From: Pogonophryne albipinna
Lineage: Eukaryota; Chordata; Actinopteri; Perciformes; Artedidraconidae
NCBI GenBank assembly: GCA_028583405.1
Contig: CM053250.1
Location: forward strand, 41,126,067-41,190,066
Direction: 5' to 3'
Length of the DNA: 64,000 nt
Below the pieces are notes generated by a model that was given only the letters and a program-made list of their open reading frames with translations, was not told the DNA's origin and made no database searches. A program made the position numbers and the translations under genes. Of this stretch, positions 25,776 through 37,479 are shown in pieces. Numbering within the stretch: position 1 is the stretch's first letter; every line of letters begins with the position of its first letter.

Positions 25776-27295
25776 TCTCACAATTAGAAGTTGCCAGTAT
25801 TAAACTGTGTAGGCTACACCCTGGAGGTTTAGGGGATACGAAACACAGTGGTGTTATCAAATGTATAACATATAATTCATAAATGGGTGAATTAATATTC
25901 CCACATGACACCTAAGGTCAGAAGAGCTTTATTTAACAGCTGGTCTTATGTCTGTGACCCCTCCTGTTGTTCATTGATAAGCCTGAAACATGCACTTGTC
26001 AAGGTTCAGAGGCACATTTAGCAAATATGGCAGTAGCCATCGATCATCTTAAAATAAGATATACTTTATTGATCCCAAGTTGGGAAATGTTTTTGTTACA
26101 GCAGCATACTACTTTGTTCTACTCCACTACAATTCAGAGGTTAACCTGGTATTTTTACTCCACTACATTTATTTGAGTTACTTTGCAGATTCTGATTAAT
26201 GATGTGAAATATAAACAACCCTTAAATCAGACTTTAGTTACACCTGAGTCAAATTCAGGGAAGGTGATTGTCAAGTGCCAAAATAAACTATGCAATATAT
26301 TAGACGTTAAGTACTTTGTCAGACTTCATATTTATCTGTGGATAACCCCAACGTTTTTTTCTTATTCAAAAGAAGACCTTGACTCAAAGTATTCTTTAAT
26401 GTTTAATTAAAGTTTGTCTGTTTTGCATCCTCCTGTTAATATCTTTGGACGTCCTGCACTAAACTGTTTTATTGTAGAGATCACTACAGTATCTTCTTGA
26501 CATTTTCAATTTTGTATGTAGGCTACTCTTAATATTTAAATGTTTTCATCAAATAAAACTTATTCAACAACAAAATTCAGTAACGTGCTTTAACCACTAG
26601 GCGGCGCGGGTTTAAAAAAAACAGTGGTGTAGTTAATAAAACATAATAATATCAAACATAATATGACTATTCACTTTATTGTGAAATGAAAACAGAACGG
26701 TAAAGGAAAATACAGTTTCAGTCTCTCGATGTGAAGATTATGCATTGTACCATGAACCTGTATAGACCTGTAACAGTCAACTGAGTGAGGAGTTGGAAAG
26801 GTAGTAAATAATATCTTTAAAAACTACAAAAAAATCCCTTTCTATCAGCTGTGCACCGTTATGGTGTAAATACAGACTATCTACTAATTGGATCAAATAT
26901 AAAAGTCAGCCGAATTAGTGTTGATACTGCAAGGAGACGTATTGTGTGAAAACAAATGGAAGATGTTGTTTAATTGCTAATATATTTATGATCCACGTCA
27001 CGTCTTCAATTTTGGCGGCATTTCTTAAAGTTTGTCAAAAGGTCTTCTGATCAGGGCTCTATAAATAAATATCTACGGCAGATATGTAATATTTAATGCA
27101 GCCGAGCCGTGTATTACAATGCCGTTATGTGATGACTTCCAAAGAGAAAAGCAAGAACACTCGGAGTAAAGTATTATTATTATTTTTGTTTATGTTTTCG
27201 GATTTCATATCGCATAAACACCATATCCCAACGTGCATTGCGGCTAAAACATCCAATCACCGAGCTTCAACCATAGCTGAGGATCTTGGGTAATC
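25776..27295 (+). repeat. Dispersed mosaic repeat, copy D
   Basis: This is the least interrupted copy in the window. It runs from AGAAGTTGCCAGTATTAAAC through TCTGTGACCCCTCCTGTTG, ATATACTTTATTGATCCC, GTAATATATTAGACG-like blocks, TAACGTGCTTTAACCAC, AGCTGTGCACCGTTATGG and AAAACATCCAATCACCGAGC. It serves as the empty site for insertions in copies C and E. It contains no ORF that looks like protein. Confidence 0.75.
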
Positions 27296-28264
27296 AGTAT
27301 TATTTTATTTAAAAAAAATGTTTTTCCGATTTCATATCATATAAACACCATATCCCAACATGCATTAGCATTAGCACGGCATAAAACAATCGATCAAAAC
27401 CTCTGAAAAAAGAAAGGTGTCTCTCAGAATCGAAAGAGAAAAACCTATGGGAAAAACACAAAAGCATTGTACACAATTTAAACCAATTAATGTTGTATAA
27501 TTAACTAGGATAAACTGATGTTTTTAGTTGATGAGTTCTGCAGATATCTCTGTTAAATCATTTGATCATTGGTTTTATTATGAAAACGTCGAGACCGGAA
27601 ATACTGTTTTCAACCCGTAACTTTACATGGAGGCTGCCGCACACCTCAAATCATCTTCGTAATATCTATCAAACTATAGATCCTACATATCGACTAGACG
27701 TGGATTCTAAAAGTACAATATATACTTCTCGCTAGAAATCTAATCAAAAAGCGTTTTAATGGCCAAACTATCCTACAATTTAGGATTTTACAGAGATTTG
27801 TGAATAAACGACCATCTGTAACGTTTGCATTCAACGGGAGCACTAGAGGGCGAACACTTTAAAATGTAATTATAGGTCGTATTAAGCGCTTGAACAATCG
27901 GCCCATTTGGTCGTAATAAGGGCCTGAACAATCGGCCCATTTGGTCGTATGAGTTGGAGAAAACCTGAGCCGGTGTGTGCAGTGTTCATAACCTCAGCAG
28001 TTCTTCAAAACTGAATATAATTAATTTAACATTATTAAACTACCCTGAGATCTCTCATAAATAGTGGGGTTTAATAAGTATACATCCACATCACGCAGAT
28101 ATCAGAAAACAGTACCTGCACTCGGGTCGATTTTTCTGAGGCAAATCACTCCCTCTCTCTTCCTCTCTATTGATGTCTGTTTCCTTAGGGTCAGCCTCAG
28201 TTCACTTTTGTAAAAGATCCACTTATCAATAATTCACGAAATACTGACATGTGAGGTGAATACC
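27296..28264. other. Intronic sequence, minor tandem duplication
   Basis: A unit of about 33 bp containing CAATCGGCCCATTTGGTCGT occurs twice near 27880-27955. Otherwise nothing is recognised. Confidence 0.5.
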
Positions 28265-29675
<1,411 letters not shown>

Positions 29676-30108
29676 AATTCAATATGCTTTATTGGCATGA
29701 ATGTCAGGTGAACAATATAGCCAAAGCGTCAAGGATATATGATAAAAAAATACAAATACAATTCATTCATTAAACAATTTACAACAATATATTACAAAAC
29801 CTCAAGTATCAAATGTAAAAAGAAAGAAAGGAAGAAAAGAAAGACACATGAAGTAGAGGAGCAATCAGAGTGAGCTGAGAGGAACAGCTGTTATGTGTTG
29901 TTGTTGTTGTTGTTGTCTCTTAGGCTGTGACATGCACTCACATATTTCGCTGCTTCTATGCTGCTGGCACTATTTTCTCCAAGTACATGTTGCATTTTAT
30001 TCTGGTCAGACAGTGATTCAAAATCTTGGAGTTTACATGTTATCTTTGTAAAGAACTTTGTTCTAATGTCTTGGTATGTTTGACAGTGCAGCAGGAAGTG
30101 TTGCTCTG

Positions 30109-30254
30109 TCTCCACCTGTCTCTGAGGACAGAGCTGACACAGCCTCTCTTCTCTCTGTCTCCACCTGTCTCTGAGGACAGAGCTGACACAGCCTCTCTTC
30201 TCTCTGTCTCCACCTGTCTCTGAGGACAGAGCTGACACAGCCTCTCTTCTCTAG
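30109..30254. repeat. 49-bp tandem repeat, three copies
   Basis: The unit starting TCTCCACCTGTCTCTGAGG begins at 30109, 30158 and 30207. Because 49 is not a multiple of three, each added copy shifts the LINE frame. Confidence 0.9.
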
Positions 30255-30735
30255 GCAGCCAGGTCTGCCTGTGTCGGCCAGTCTCTACGGCCAGGCTGTG
30301 GTCACTGAGTCTGTACATTGTTAATGTCTTCCTCCGCATGTAGGGTTTCTATTGGGTGTTTGTCCCATTGATCAAAGTCTTGATTTCCAAGAGGACCCCA
30401 CACTTCGCTACCATACAGTATGATTGGTTCTATTATTGAATTGAATATTTTGAGCCAGATTCTAACAGGTATATCTATATTTGAAGACTTTTTGATAGCA
30501 TAGAAAGCCTTTCTTCCTGTGTCTCAGAGATCATTAATGGCCAGATTGAAATTTCCTGTCGAAGTAATTTTGAGTTCCAAATATGTGTAGCTGTGTGTGT
30601 GTTCTATGTCGGTGGAGCCCAGTAAGAACCGGTGTGGGTTTCCCTGACCCCTGGGTCATTTCTGGAAGACCATAATCCTGGTCTTTTCCAGATGAACTGC
30701 TCTATGAAACCTGATGTACTTATATGATTCTGTTT

Positions 30736-30832
30736 TCTTCAAGTTTCTATTTTGTTGGTCGAACGCACTTATTGTAAGTCGCTTTGGATAAAAGCGTCAG
30801 CTAAATGCAATGTAATGTAATGTAATTTAATT
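30736..30832. mobile_element. Short dispersed repeat (teleost SINE/LINE-tail type)
   Basis: It contains GTAAGTCGCTTTGGATAAAA and GCGTCAGCTAAATGCAATG, followed by a (TAATG)n-like end. This is a very common short repeat in fish genomes. It replaces the catalytic motif C of the surrounding LINE. Confidence 0.65.
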
Positions 30833-31440
30833 TGTGTGTCAGAGAGGGTGAGTCCAGGGATATCGGATTGTTCTAATGATTTTGCAAATTGATCAATATA
30901 AATGTTAAATAGGGTGGGGCTGAGACTGCAGCCCTGTTTCACCCCTCTACTTTGGGGGAAGACATCTGTTTCCATATTGACCATTTTCACCGCACATTTA
31001 TTATTGGTATACATTGCTTTAATGATATCATATGTTTTCCCCCCTACACCGTTTTCAATCAACTTCAGGAACAGACCGTTATGCCAAATTGAGTCGAATG
31101 CTTTTTTGAAATCTACAAAACAAGAGAAAATCTTCTTATTTTGGTGAACATGTTTATTAATGAGGGTGTGGAGGGTATATATATGGTCTGTAGTCCGATG
31201 GTGTAAATCCAATCTGACTCTTGCTCAGGACATTATGTTCACTGAGGAAGTCTTGCAGTCGGCTATTTAGGATGCTGCAGAATAACTTCCCCAGGTTGCT
31301 GCTGACACATATGCCTCGGTAATTGTTTGGGTCAAATTTATTTCCATTTTTAAATATTGGTGTGATGATTCCTTTGCTCCAGATGTCAGGGAAATGTCCA
31401 ATGCCCAGAACGAGATTGAATAGTTTCAACATGGCAGTGT

Positions 31441-31695
31441 TGCCATGCCAGTTCTGGCCCCAGCAGCCATGGTTCCAGCCCCAGTTCTGGCCCCAGCAGC
31501 CATGGTTCCAGCCCCAGTTCTGGCCCCAGCAGCCATGGTTCCAGCCCCAGCAGCCATGGTTCCAGCCCCAGTTCTGGCCCCAGCAGCCATGGTTCCAGCC
31601 CCAGTTCTGGCCCCAGCAGCCATGGTTCCGGCCTCAGTTCTGGCCCCAGCAGCCATGGTTCCAGCCTCAGTCCTGGCCCCAGCAGCCATGGTTTC
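31441..31695. repeat. 33-bp minisatellite
   Basis: The unit is CCAGCAGCCATGGTTCCAGC followed by CCCAGTTCTGGCC. There are about eight copies, one of them shortened. The period is a multiple of three, so several frames stay open (AAGARTEAGTM on the minus strand, for example); these are not genes. Confidence 0.92.
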
Positions 31696-31789
31696 GACTC
31701 CAGCCCCTCGTCTCCGGCCGACGCCAGCTCTCTGTGTCCTGTCGGCGTACCGGCCGACTCCAGCCCCCCGTGTTCTGTTGGCAAACCGA

Positions 31790-32136
31790 CCGTCTCAAGT
31801 CTCCTCTCAAGTTCCTTCTCAAGTCTCCAATCAAGCCACATCTCCAGCTCCCTCTCGAGTCTGATTTCAAGTCACCTCTCGAGTCTCCTCTCGAGTCACC
31901 CCTCCAGTTCCCTCTCGAGTCCTCTCTCGAGTCCCCTCTCGAGTCATCTCTCAAGTCTCCTCTCGAGTCTCCTCTCAAGTCCCCCCTCGAGTCTCCTCTC
32001 ACGTCCCTCCTCGAGTCTCCTCTGACGTCCCCCCTCGAGTCTCCTCTCAAGTCACTTCTCGAGTTCCCTCTCAAGTCACTTCTCGAGTTCCCTCTCAAGT
32101 CACTTCTCGAGTCACCTCCCTCTGCCTCCCCCTGTC
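31790..32136. repeat. Approximately 15-bp CT-rich minisatellite
   Basis: Degenerate units such as CTCGAGTCTCCTCTCAAGTC alternate TCGAG and CAAGT. The array runs from about 31790 into the (TC)n tract that precedes the Tx1 LINE. Confidence 0.85.
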
Positions 32137-32139
32137 CCC

Positions 32140-32166
<27 letters not shown>
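32137..32166. repeat. (TC)n, left flank of the Tx1 LINE
   Basis: About 14 TC units followed by T6. A similar tract follows the 3' end of the LINE at 37446-37479. Confidence 0.9.
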
Positions 32167-32170
<4 letters not shown>

Positions 32171-32271
32171 CTTCCTCTGCTTTGTTCATTGTATGATTGT
32201 TCATTGGTCTTGTTTGTTGAGAGTGTAGTTTAGTTTTTTCTTCCGTGAGAGAAGCGTGTTTCTCTGCAGGG

Positions 32272-33658
32272 ATGGCTTCCTGTGAGATGCCGTCCCTGCG
32301 ACACAGGGTGAGGGTGATCCCTCAGGAGAACAGTACGGTGGAGAGTGTGCTGCTGGCGGTGGGGGAGCAGGTGGGACACGGAAACATCTCCTACGCATCC
32401 CGCATGAATAAAGCTGTGGTGGTTTTTGTAAAGAAGCAGGAGTCGGTAAGCCAGTTAATTGAAAGTGGTTCAAACATAAATGATGAGTTTATACAAGTGT
32501 CCCCGCTGGCAGTGCCTTCTACCCGGATTACCATATCGGGAGTCCCTCCATTTATTCCCAATGTAACGCTGGAGAAAGAGCTCAAACGCTACGGGAGAAT
32601 AGCGAGTGGTTTCCGCACGGTGAGTCTGGGCTGTAAAGACACCAAGCTGAAGCACGTTCAGTCTCTGCAGAGACAGGTGTTTATGTTTCTGGACTGCACA
32701 TCACAAACACTGGATGTGTCTTTCCGTATTAAATATGAGGAAGGTTTCTACATGGTGTATGCGAGTGCTGGCAGTGTCAAGTGTTTTGGTTGTAGTGATG
32801 TAGGGCACAAGAAGATCGCTTGTCCGCAGAGACTGATAGCAGCACTTATATTGGAAGGAAACATTGTGAATGAGAGTGGAGAGGGAACCAGCGGGGTTGC
32901 TCGGCCCGTGCGGGGAGCTACCGGAGCTACCGGAGCTACGGCCCCTGTTTCCGGGGCTGACGTACTCGTGTCTGCAGCCGCCGTGCCCGCGCTCGGTGCA
33001 GCCGTGTACGCGGCTGCAGTGCCGGGAGCCGCGGTGCCCGCTCCTGCTACACCCGTGCCCGCTCCCGCTGTACCCACACCCGGTGCAGCCCTGCTCGGGG
33101 CCGTCGTGCCCACTCTTGCTGTGCCCAGTGTAGCCGTGCCTGTGCCCGTGCTGCCCGCAGCAGTGGTGGCAGGCGGGTTTGTGTTTGGTCCCATGATGGC
33201 AGTTAAAGCCGCAGTTTCTGTGGGTGTTAAACCGTTGTTTGCGGGGATTAATATGAAAGCAGTTGTGGAGGCTGAAGCGCAGGTCAGGGCTGGATGCAGA
33301 GAGGGTGTGATGGAGTGCTCAGCAGGGGGGCAAATCAGCTGGTTATGATGGAGTAGATATGGAGTATGACTCTGAATCGGATAGTGTCTCCGTATCTGAC
33401 AGTGTTTCTCAGAGTGAGGATCTCTACTCTTTTGAACAGATCCAGGAGTTTCTGGATGAAACTTTCAGGAAATCAGTAAATGTAAAAAAGTATTTCCCAG
33501 ATGTTGAAAACTTTGTTAAGTCAGCCAAGACAATTCAGAAGGTTGTTGGGCTAGACTTACTTGATAAAAAAAAACGGTATCGCCTCAAGAAACACATCAC
33601 TACACTGAGGACAGCTTTAAGCACAAAGACCAAAGTGCCTAAAAGAGTGCAGGAGTAG
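32272..33658 (+). pseudogene. Tx1-clade LINE ORF1 (Gag-like, CCHC zinc knuckle)
   Basis: The likely start is ATG at 32272 (MASCEMPSLRHRVRVIPQEN). Residues of about 1-170 form an RNA-binding-like N-terminal region. One zinc knuckle follows, CFGCSDVGHKKIAC, with exact CX2CX4HX4C spacing (32787-32828). After it comes an Ala/Pro/Val-rich low-complexity segment (32900-33160). The first frame stops at 33346-33348. A second frame from 33359 to 33658 supplies the acidic start (MEYDSESDSVSVSDS) and a helical region (SFEQIQEFLDETF..YFPD) typical of the ORF1 C-terminal half, so a frameshift lies near 33340. The tail ends at a deletion junction that runs into the endonuclease. Its job would be binding LINE RNA. 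Confidence 0.8.
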
Positions 33659-36600
33659 CTATTCTATTCTCACCGCTTTTAAATATAAAAATAATATCCA
33701 GCACAGAGGAAGTGAAGGGTAGAGTTATTCTAGTGAGAGCTGAAATAGATGTCTGATTAGCTTTATTAATGTTTATGCACCAAACCAAGGCTCTGAGCGT
33801 GAAGAGGTCTTTAAAGTATTGGAAGAGAAAATAAGTGATATTGGTCAAGGGGAGTTTATTGTTTTGGGTGGAGACTGGAATTGTTGCACTGACTTTACTT
33901 TGGATAGGACTGGAGTTGAGCCACATTTTCAGTCTTCCTCTGTATTGTCTCATGTTCTAAAGAAAAGTGATGTAGTGGATGTGTGGAGGAGGATGCTTCC
34001 TACATGCAGGCAATACACATGGGTTAAAATATCAGATGGTAGAGTTAGTGCAGCCAGATTGGACAGGTTTTATTTACCCAAGCCCTTTTCTGCTAGGGTT
34101 TCAAACTGTCAGATCATCCCTGTTGCTTTTACAGACCATCATTTAGTTTTGATGGAGCTGATTTTTATCTTCCAACGGAAAACCCAGATATTTTTGGCAT
34201 TTCAATAATAGATTATTACATGATTTGAATTTCTGTGAACATTTTAAAATGTTTTGGGCTTACTGGAGATCTAGGAAAGATAGTTTTTCTTCCCTTCCTC
34301 AGTGGTGGGAGGTAGGAAAAGCCCAAATTAAGGTTTTTTGTCAACAATACACCTCCTATTCAAACAGCCAACATTAAGAGAGTAGTGGAGTTTAGAAAAA
34401 GAGATAATAGATTTGGAAAGTATCTCACAAGCTGATCCACAGAAGAATGCCAGTTTAAAAGAAAAAAGACAGGAGCTTAACTCCTTTATGCAAGAAAGAG
34501 CCAAAGGAGCTTTAGTCCGAGCCCGTTTCACCAAACTCCAGGACATAGACGCACCCACTGCCTTCTTTTTCAGTTTGGAAAAATCAGTGGTAAAGAGAAA
34601 ACAGATGTTGTGTCTGCGGCTTCCTGAGGGAAAGGTGACCACGGAGCCGTCTGAGATGAGGAAGCATGCAGTGGATTTCTACACGGATTTGTTCAAGGCT
34701 GATGAATGTGATGTGGATTCTGCTGCAGAGCTTCTGCAGGGACTTCCTCAGCTGAGCTCAGAGGAACAGAACACGCTCAGCTCTGAGCTGACTTTTGACG
34801 AACTAACTGCCGCTGTGTCTCAGATGGCGTCAGGAAAGGCTCCTGCAATAGATGGATTATCATCAGACTTTTTTAAGCATTTTTGGAGTCTTATGGGACA
34901 GGACATTTTGGATGTTTTTAAAGAATGTTTTGAAGGAGGGATGCTCCCAGCTTCCTCCAGGCGTGCAGTTCTCTCTCTGCTTCCTAAAAAGGGAGACTTG
35001 ACCTCTTTAAAAAACTGGAGACCAGTGGCTCTTTTATGTACGGACTATAAAATCCTCTCAAAGGTTTTATCAAACAGATTAAAACTTTTTATTGGTCAAT
35101 TGATTGTTGTGGATCAATCATACTGTGTGCCAGATAGGTCTATGCTTGATAGTTTGTTTTTAATGAGGGATGTGTTTGACATATGTAAATTGTACAATAT
35201 CAATGCTGGCATCATATCTATTGACCAAGAGAAGGCTTTTGATCGTGTAGATCACAAGTTTCTCTTTACAACACTGCAGGCTTTTGGTGTTGGGGAGGGG
35301 TTCCTGTCGTGGGTAAGGATTCTGTACCATGAAGCGTTTTGTGTAATAAAGGTGGGGGGAGGGTTGAGTGTTCCTGTGCCGGTTGGGAGGGGGATCAGGC
35401 AGGGCTGTCCTATCTCAGGTCAGCTTTACAGTATTGCCATTGAGCCTCTTCTCTGCAGGTTGAGGAGCCGACTGAGGGGTCTCTGTTTACTAGAGATGTC
35501 TCACAGCCCTCCTGTCGTTGTGTCAGCATATGCAGATGATATAAATATCATTATCCAGGGTCACACAGATGTACAGGAACTGAAAGAAAGCCTTGCCCTT
35601 TACGAAAAAGCATCTTCAGCCAGGGTCAACTGGGGAAAGAGCGAGGCTGTTTTAGTGGGCCAGTGGAGAGTAGGGGACATTCCTAGTCTTCCTGGAGGCA
35701 TCAGGTGGGGTAGACGAGGGATTAAAGTCCTAGGGGTGCAGTTAGGGACTGAGGAGTTTCAAAAACAGAACTGGGAGGGAGTGCTTGACAAGGTGGAAGC
35801 TAAGTTGTCTAAATGGAGATGGTTGCTACCTCAGCTGTCATACAGGGGAAGAGCTCTGATTGTGAATAATCTCGTTGCCTCTTCTCTTTGGCACAAGCTC
35901 ATAGTGTTGGCACCACCACCAGGGCTGGTGAAAGAACTACAGTGGTGCCTGTAAACTTTTTCTGGTCTAGACAACACTGGCTGAAGGCTTCAGCCCTGTA
36001 TCTCCCTGTGGCAGAGGGAGGGCAAGGGCTGATAGACATTCAGTCCAGAACAGCTGCTTTTAGACTGCAGACTGCTCAGAGACTGCTGTACGGCAGCGGG
36101 CAGCGCTGGTTGGATCCTGCTCGGCTACTCCTCAGGAAGGCTGGAAGGCTTGGGATGGATAAACACCTTTTCCTAATCAGGACGACTGAAGCTGACCTGA
36201 CGGGACTTACATCCTTCTACAGATCCGTTCTTAACGCCTGGCAGACACTAAAGGTCACACGGACCCCGGACCAGAGACCGGGAATGTGGTTGTTCGAGGA
36301 GCCACTCCAAAAGAATGACCTCTTCCCAACTGCAACCTTTTCATCTGCAGCTTTGGGAACAAAGTTTGTTGAGGCTGGCATCACCAAGCTGGGTCATCTA
36401 AAAAGAACATCAGTTGAAACTCTTTGTAACACCATAAACATCAGGTCTTCCAGAGTGCTACAGAGGATCGTTGAAGACATCATGCAGTCCCTGTCGGCGC
36501 CAGAGAGGGCATTCATTGAGGATCCTGCTAGATTGGACACTTGGAAAGAGGAGAATGACAATGAGTTTCCCTCACTCACTGTTAGTCCTGCTGTCGGAGA

Positions 36601-37335
36601 GTGGCAAGAGGAGCGTGGAAAACTTCTCTCGCTAAAAACTCCAATTCTGGGCAGTTTCAGTTCCTGTGGGAAAAAGCAGCTGAACCAGTGCTGTGTCAAG
36701 ACGCTTAACATCCGTCTTCTGGCTGAGGTCAAGGAGTCAAAGTGGAATGAGTTTTTCCCTTCAGCTTTTACCCCTAAAGGCAGGTGGAGGGTCCTGTATA
36801 AGCGTCCTGTTGAAAAACGGATGGCTGACCTCCAGTGGAGGATTATACATGGAGCTTTACAAACAGACACTGAGCTCACCTTGATCCAAGTGCTGGGGAC
36901 GAGTGCCCTTTTTGCCAGCAGAGTGAAACAGTTGAGCACCTGGTAGTTTCTTGCACGCGGCTAGCAGGCTTATTTGGGCTACTGAAAGGATGGGTGGAAG
37001 GGTTAGGGGAGGTGCATTCACTTCCACTCTTTGTATATGGGCCTAGATATGTGGCAAAAAGAGGAGTAACTCTCTCTCTGATTAATGCTATTTTTGCAAC
37101 TGCTAAGCTAGCAATTTGGAGGACCAGGAAGAACCAGATGCTAGGGCAGGGCTGGACAGATGTTGTTCAGAGTGTGAAGGGTTTGGTGGCTGCTCGGCTA
37201 AAAGTAGAACATGCCTTTTACAGTGTGACCAACAACCTGACTGCTTTCAGGACTCTTAGGGGGGTCAATCGTGTTCTATGTATGGCAAGGGAAGATGGTA
37301 CGCTGGAGCTGAATTTAAAAAAAATGTGGCTTTGA
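33649..37335 (+). pseudogene. Tx1-clade LINE ORF2 (endonuclease remnant + reverse transcriptase)
   Basis: The frame enters the APE-type endonuclease in its middle (AGVAILFSPLLNIK at 33649). It keeps GGDWN and TDHH but lacks the N-terminal third with the catalytic Asn and Glu. Stops and frameshifts occur near 33755, 34208 and 34400. The RT runs from about 34413: SIDQEKAFDRVDH (motif A), RGIRQGCPISGQLYSIAIEP (motif B) and SAYADDINI (motif C, catalytic DD intact). Frameshifts near 35945 and 36890 break the thumb and tail. A C-terminal CCHC (CPFC..HLVVSC) is readable across the second break, and the last frame ends at 37335. The element copies its own RNA at nicked (TC)n DNA. Clade assignment comes from the RT motifs and the two-ORF layout. 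Confidence 0.85.
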
Positions 37336-37445
37336 TATGAATATTTAAAAAAAAGAAAAGAAAAAAGTGTCATGAATGTGATGAATTTGTAAGTTTTTTT
37401 ATTTAAACTGACTTAAATAAAGGTTTTATTAAAAGTCAAAAAGTG

Positions 37446-37479
37446 TCTCTCTCTCGCTCTCTCTCTCTCTCTCGCTCTC
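37446..37479. repeat. (TC)n, right flank of the Tx1 LINE
   Basis: About 17 TC units with two CG interruptions directly after the LINE 3' end. Confidence 0.9.

Larger units (their letters stand above)
29891..31432 (-). pseudogene. Nimb/I-type reverse transcriptase, heavily broken
   Basis: Minus-strand pieces in order are the following. GHFPDIWSKGIITPIFKNG and NNYRGICVSSNLGKL lie before a frameshift near 31200. FVDFKKAFDSIWHNGLF (motif A) and SRGVKQGCSLSPTLFNIYI (motif B) follow. Motif C (the ADD box) is missing, replaced by the short insert at 30736-30832. Downstream there are stops and an internal deletion after PIETLHAEEDI. The C-terminal zinc-knuckle region RLCQLCPQRQVETEQHFLLHC (CX2C..HX4C) is present but disrupted by a three-copy 49-bp repeat. 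The assignment to the Nimb/I group rests on the KQGCSLSPTLFNIYI motif and the C-terminal CCHC. Confidence 0.75.
29690..31440 (-). mobile_element. Nimb/I-type LINE relic
   Basis: The element runs on the minus strand. Its 3' end at 29690 reads GCCAATAAAGCATATTGAAT and abuts the (GA)n strand of the polypyrimidine tract. Its 5' truncation lies at about 31440, where the 33-bp minisatellite begins. A (TTG)n run at 29893-29915 lies in its 3' UTR. Confidence 0.75.
32167..37445 (+). mobile_element. Tx1-clade LINE inserted in (TC)n
   Basis: This is an element of about 5.3 kb with ORF1 (zinc knuckle) and ORF2 (endonuclease, RT, C-terminal CCHC). It ends shortly after AATAAAGGTTTTATTAAAAG at about 37445. 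(TC)n lies immediately on both sides, so the target was a (TC)n microsatellite. Fish Tx1-clade LINEs that insert specifically into (TC)n or (TTC)n have been described (Kibi/Koshi, recalled from memory). Frameshifts and one large internal deletion make this copy inactive. Confidence 0.85.

Noticed and set aside
31386..32228. ORFs rich in AAGARTEAG, QPWFQPQFWP or SPLESPL repeats
   Set aside because: They arise from the 33-bp and roughly 15-bp minisatellites, not from selection on protein.
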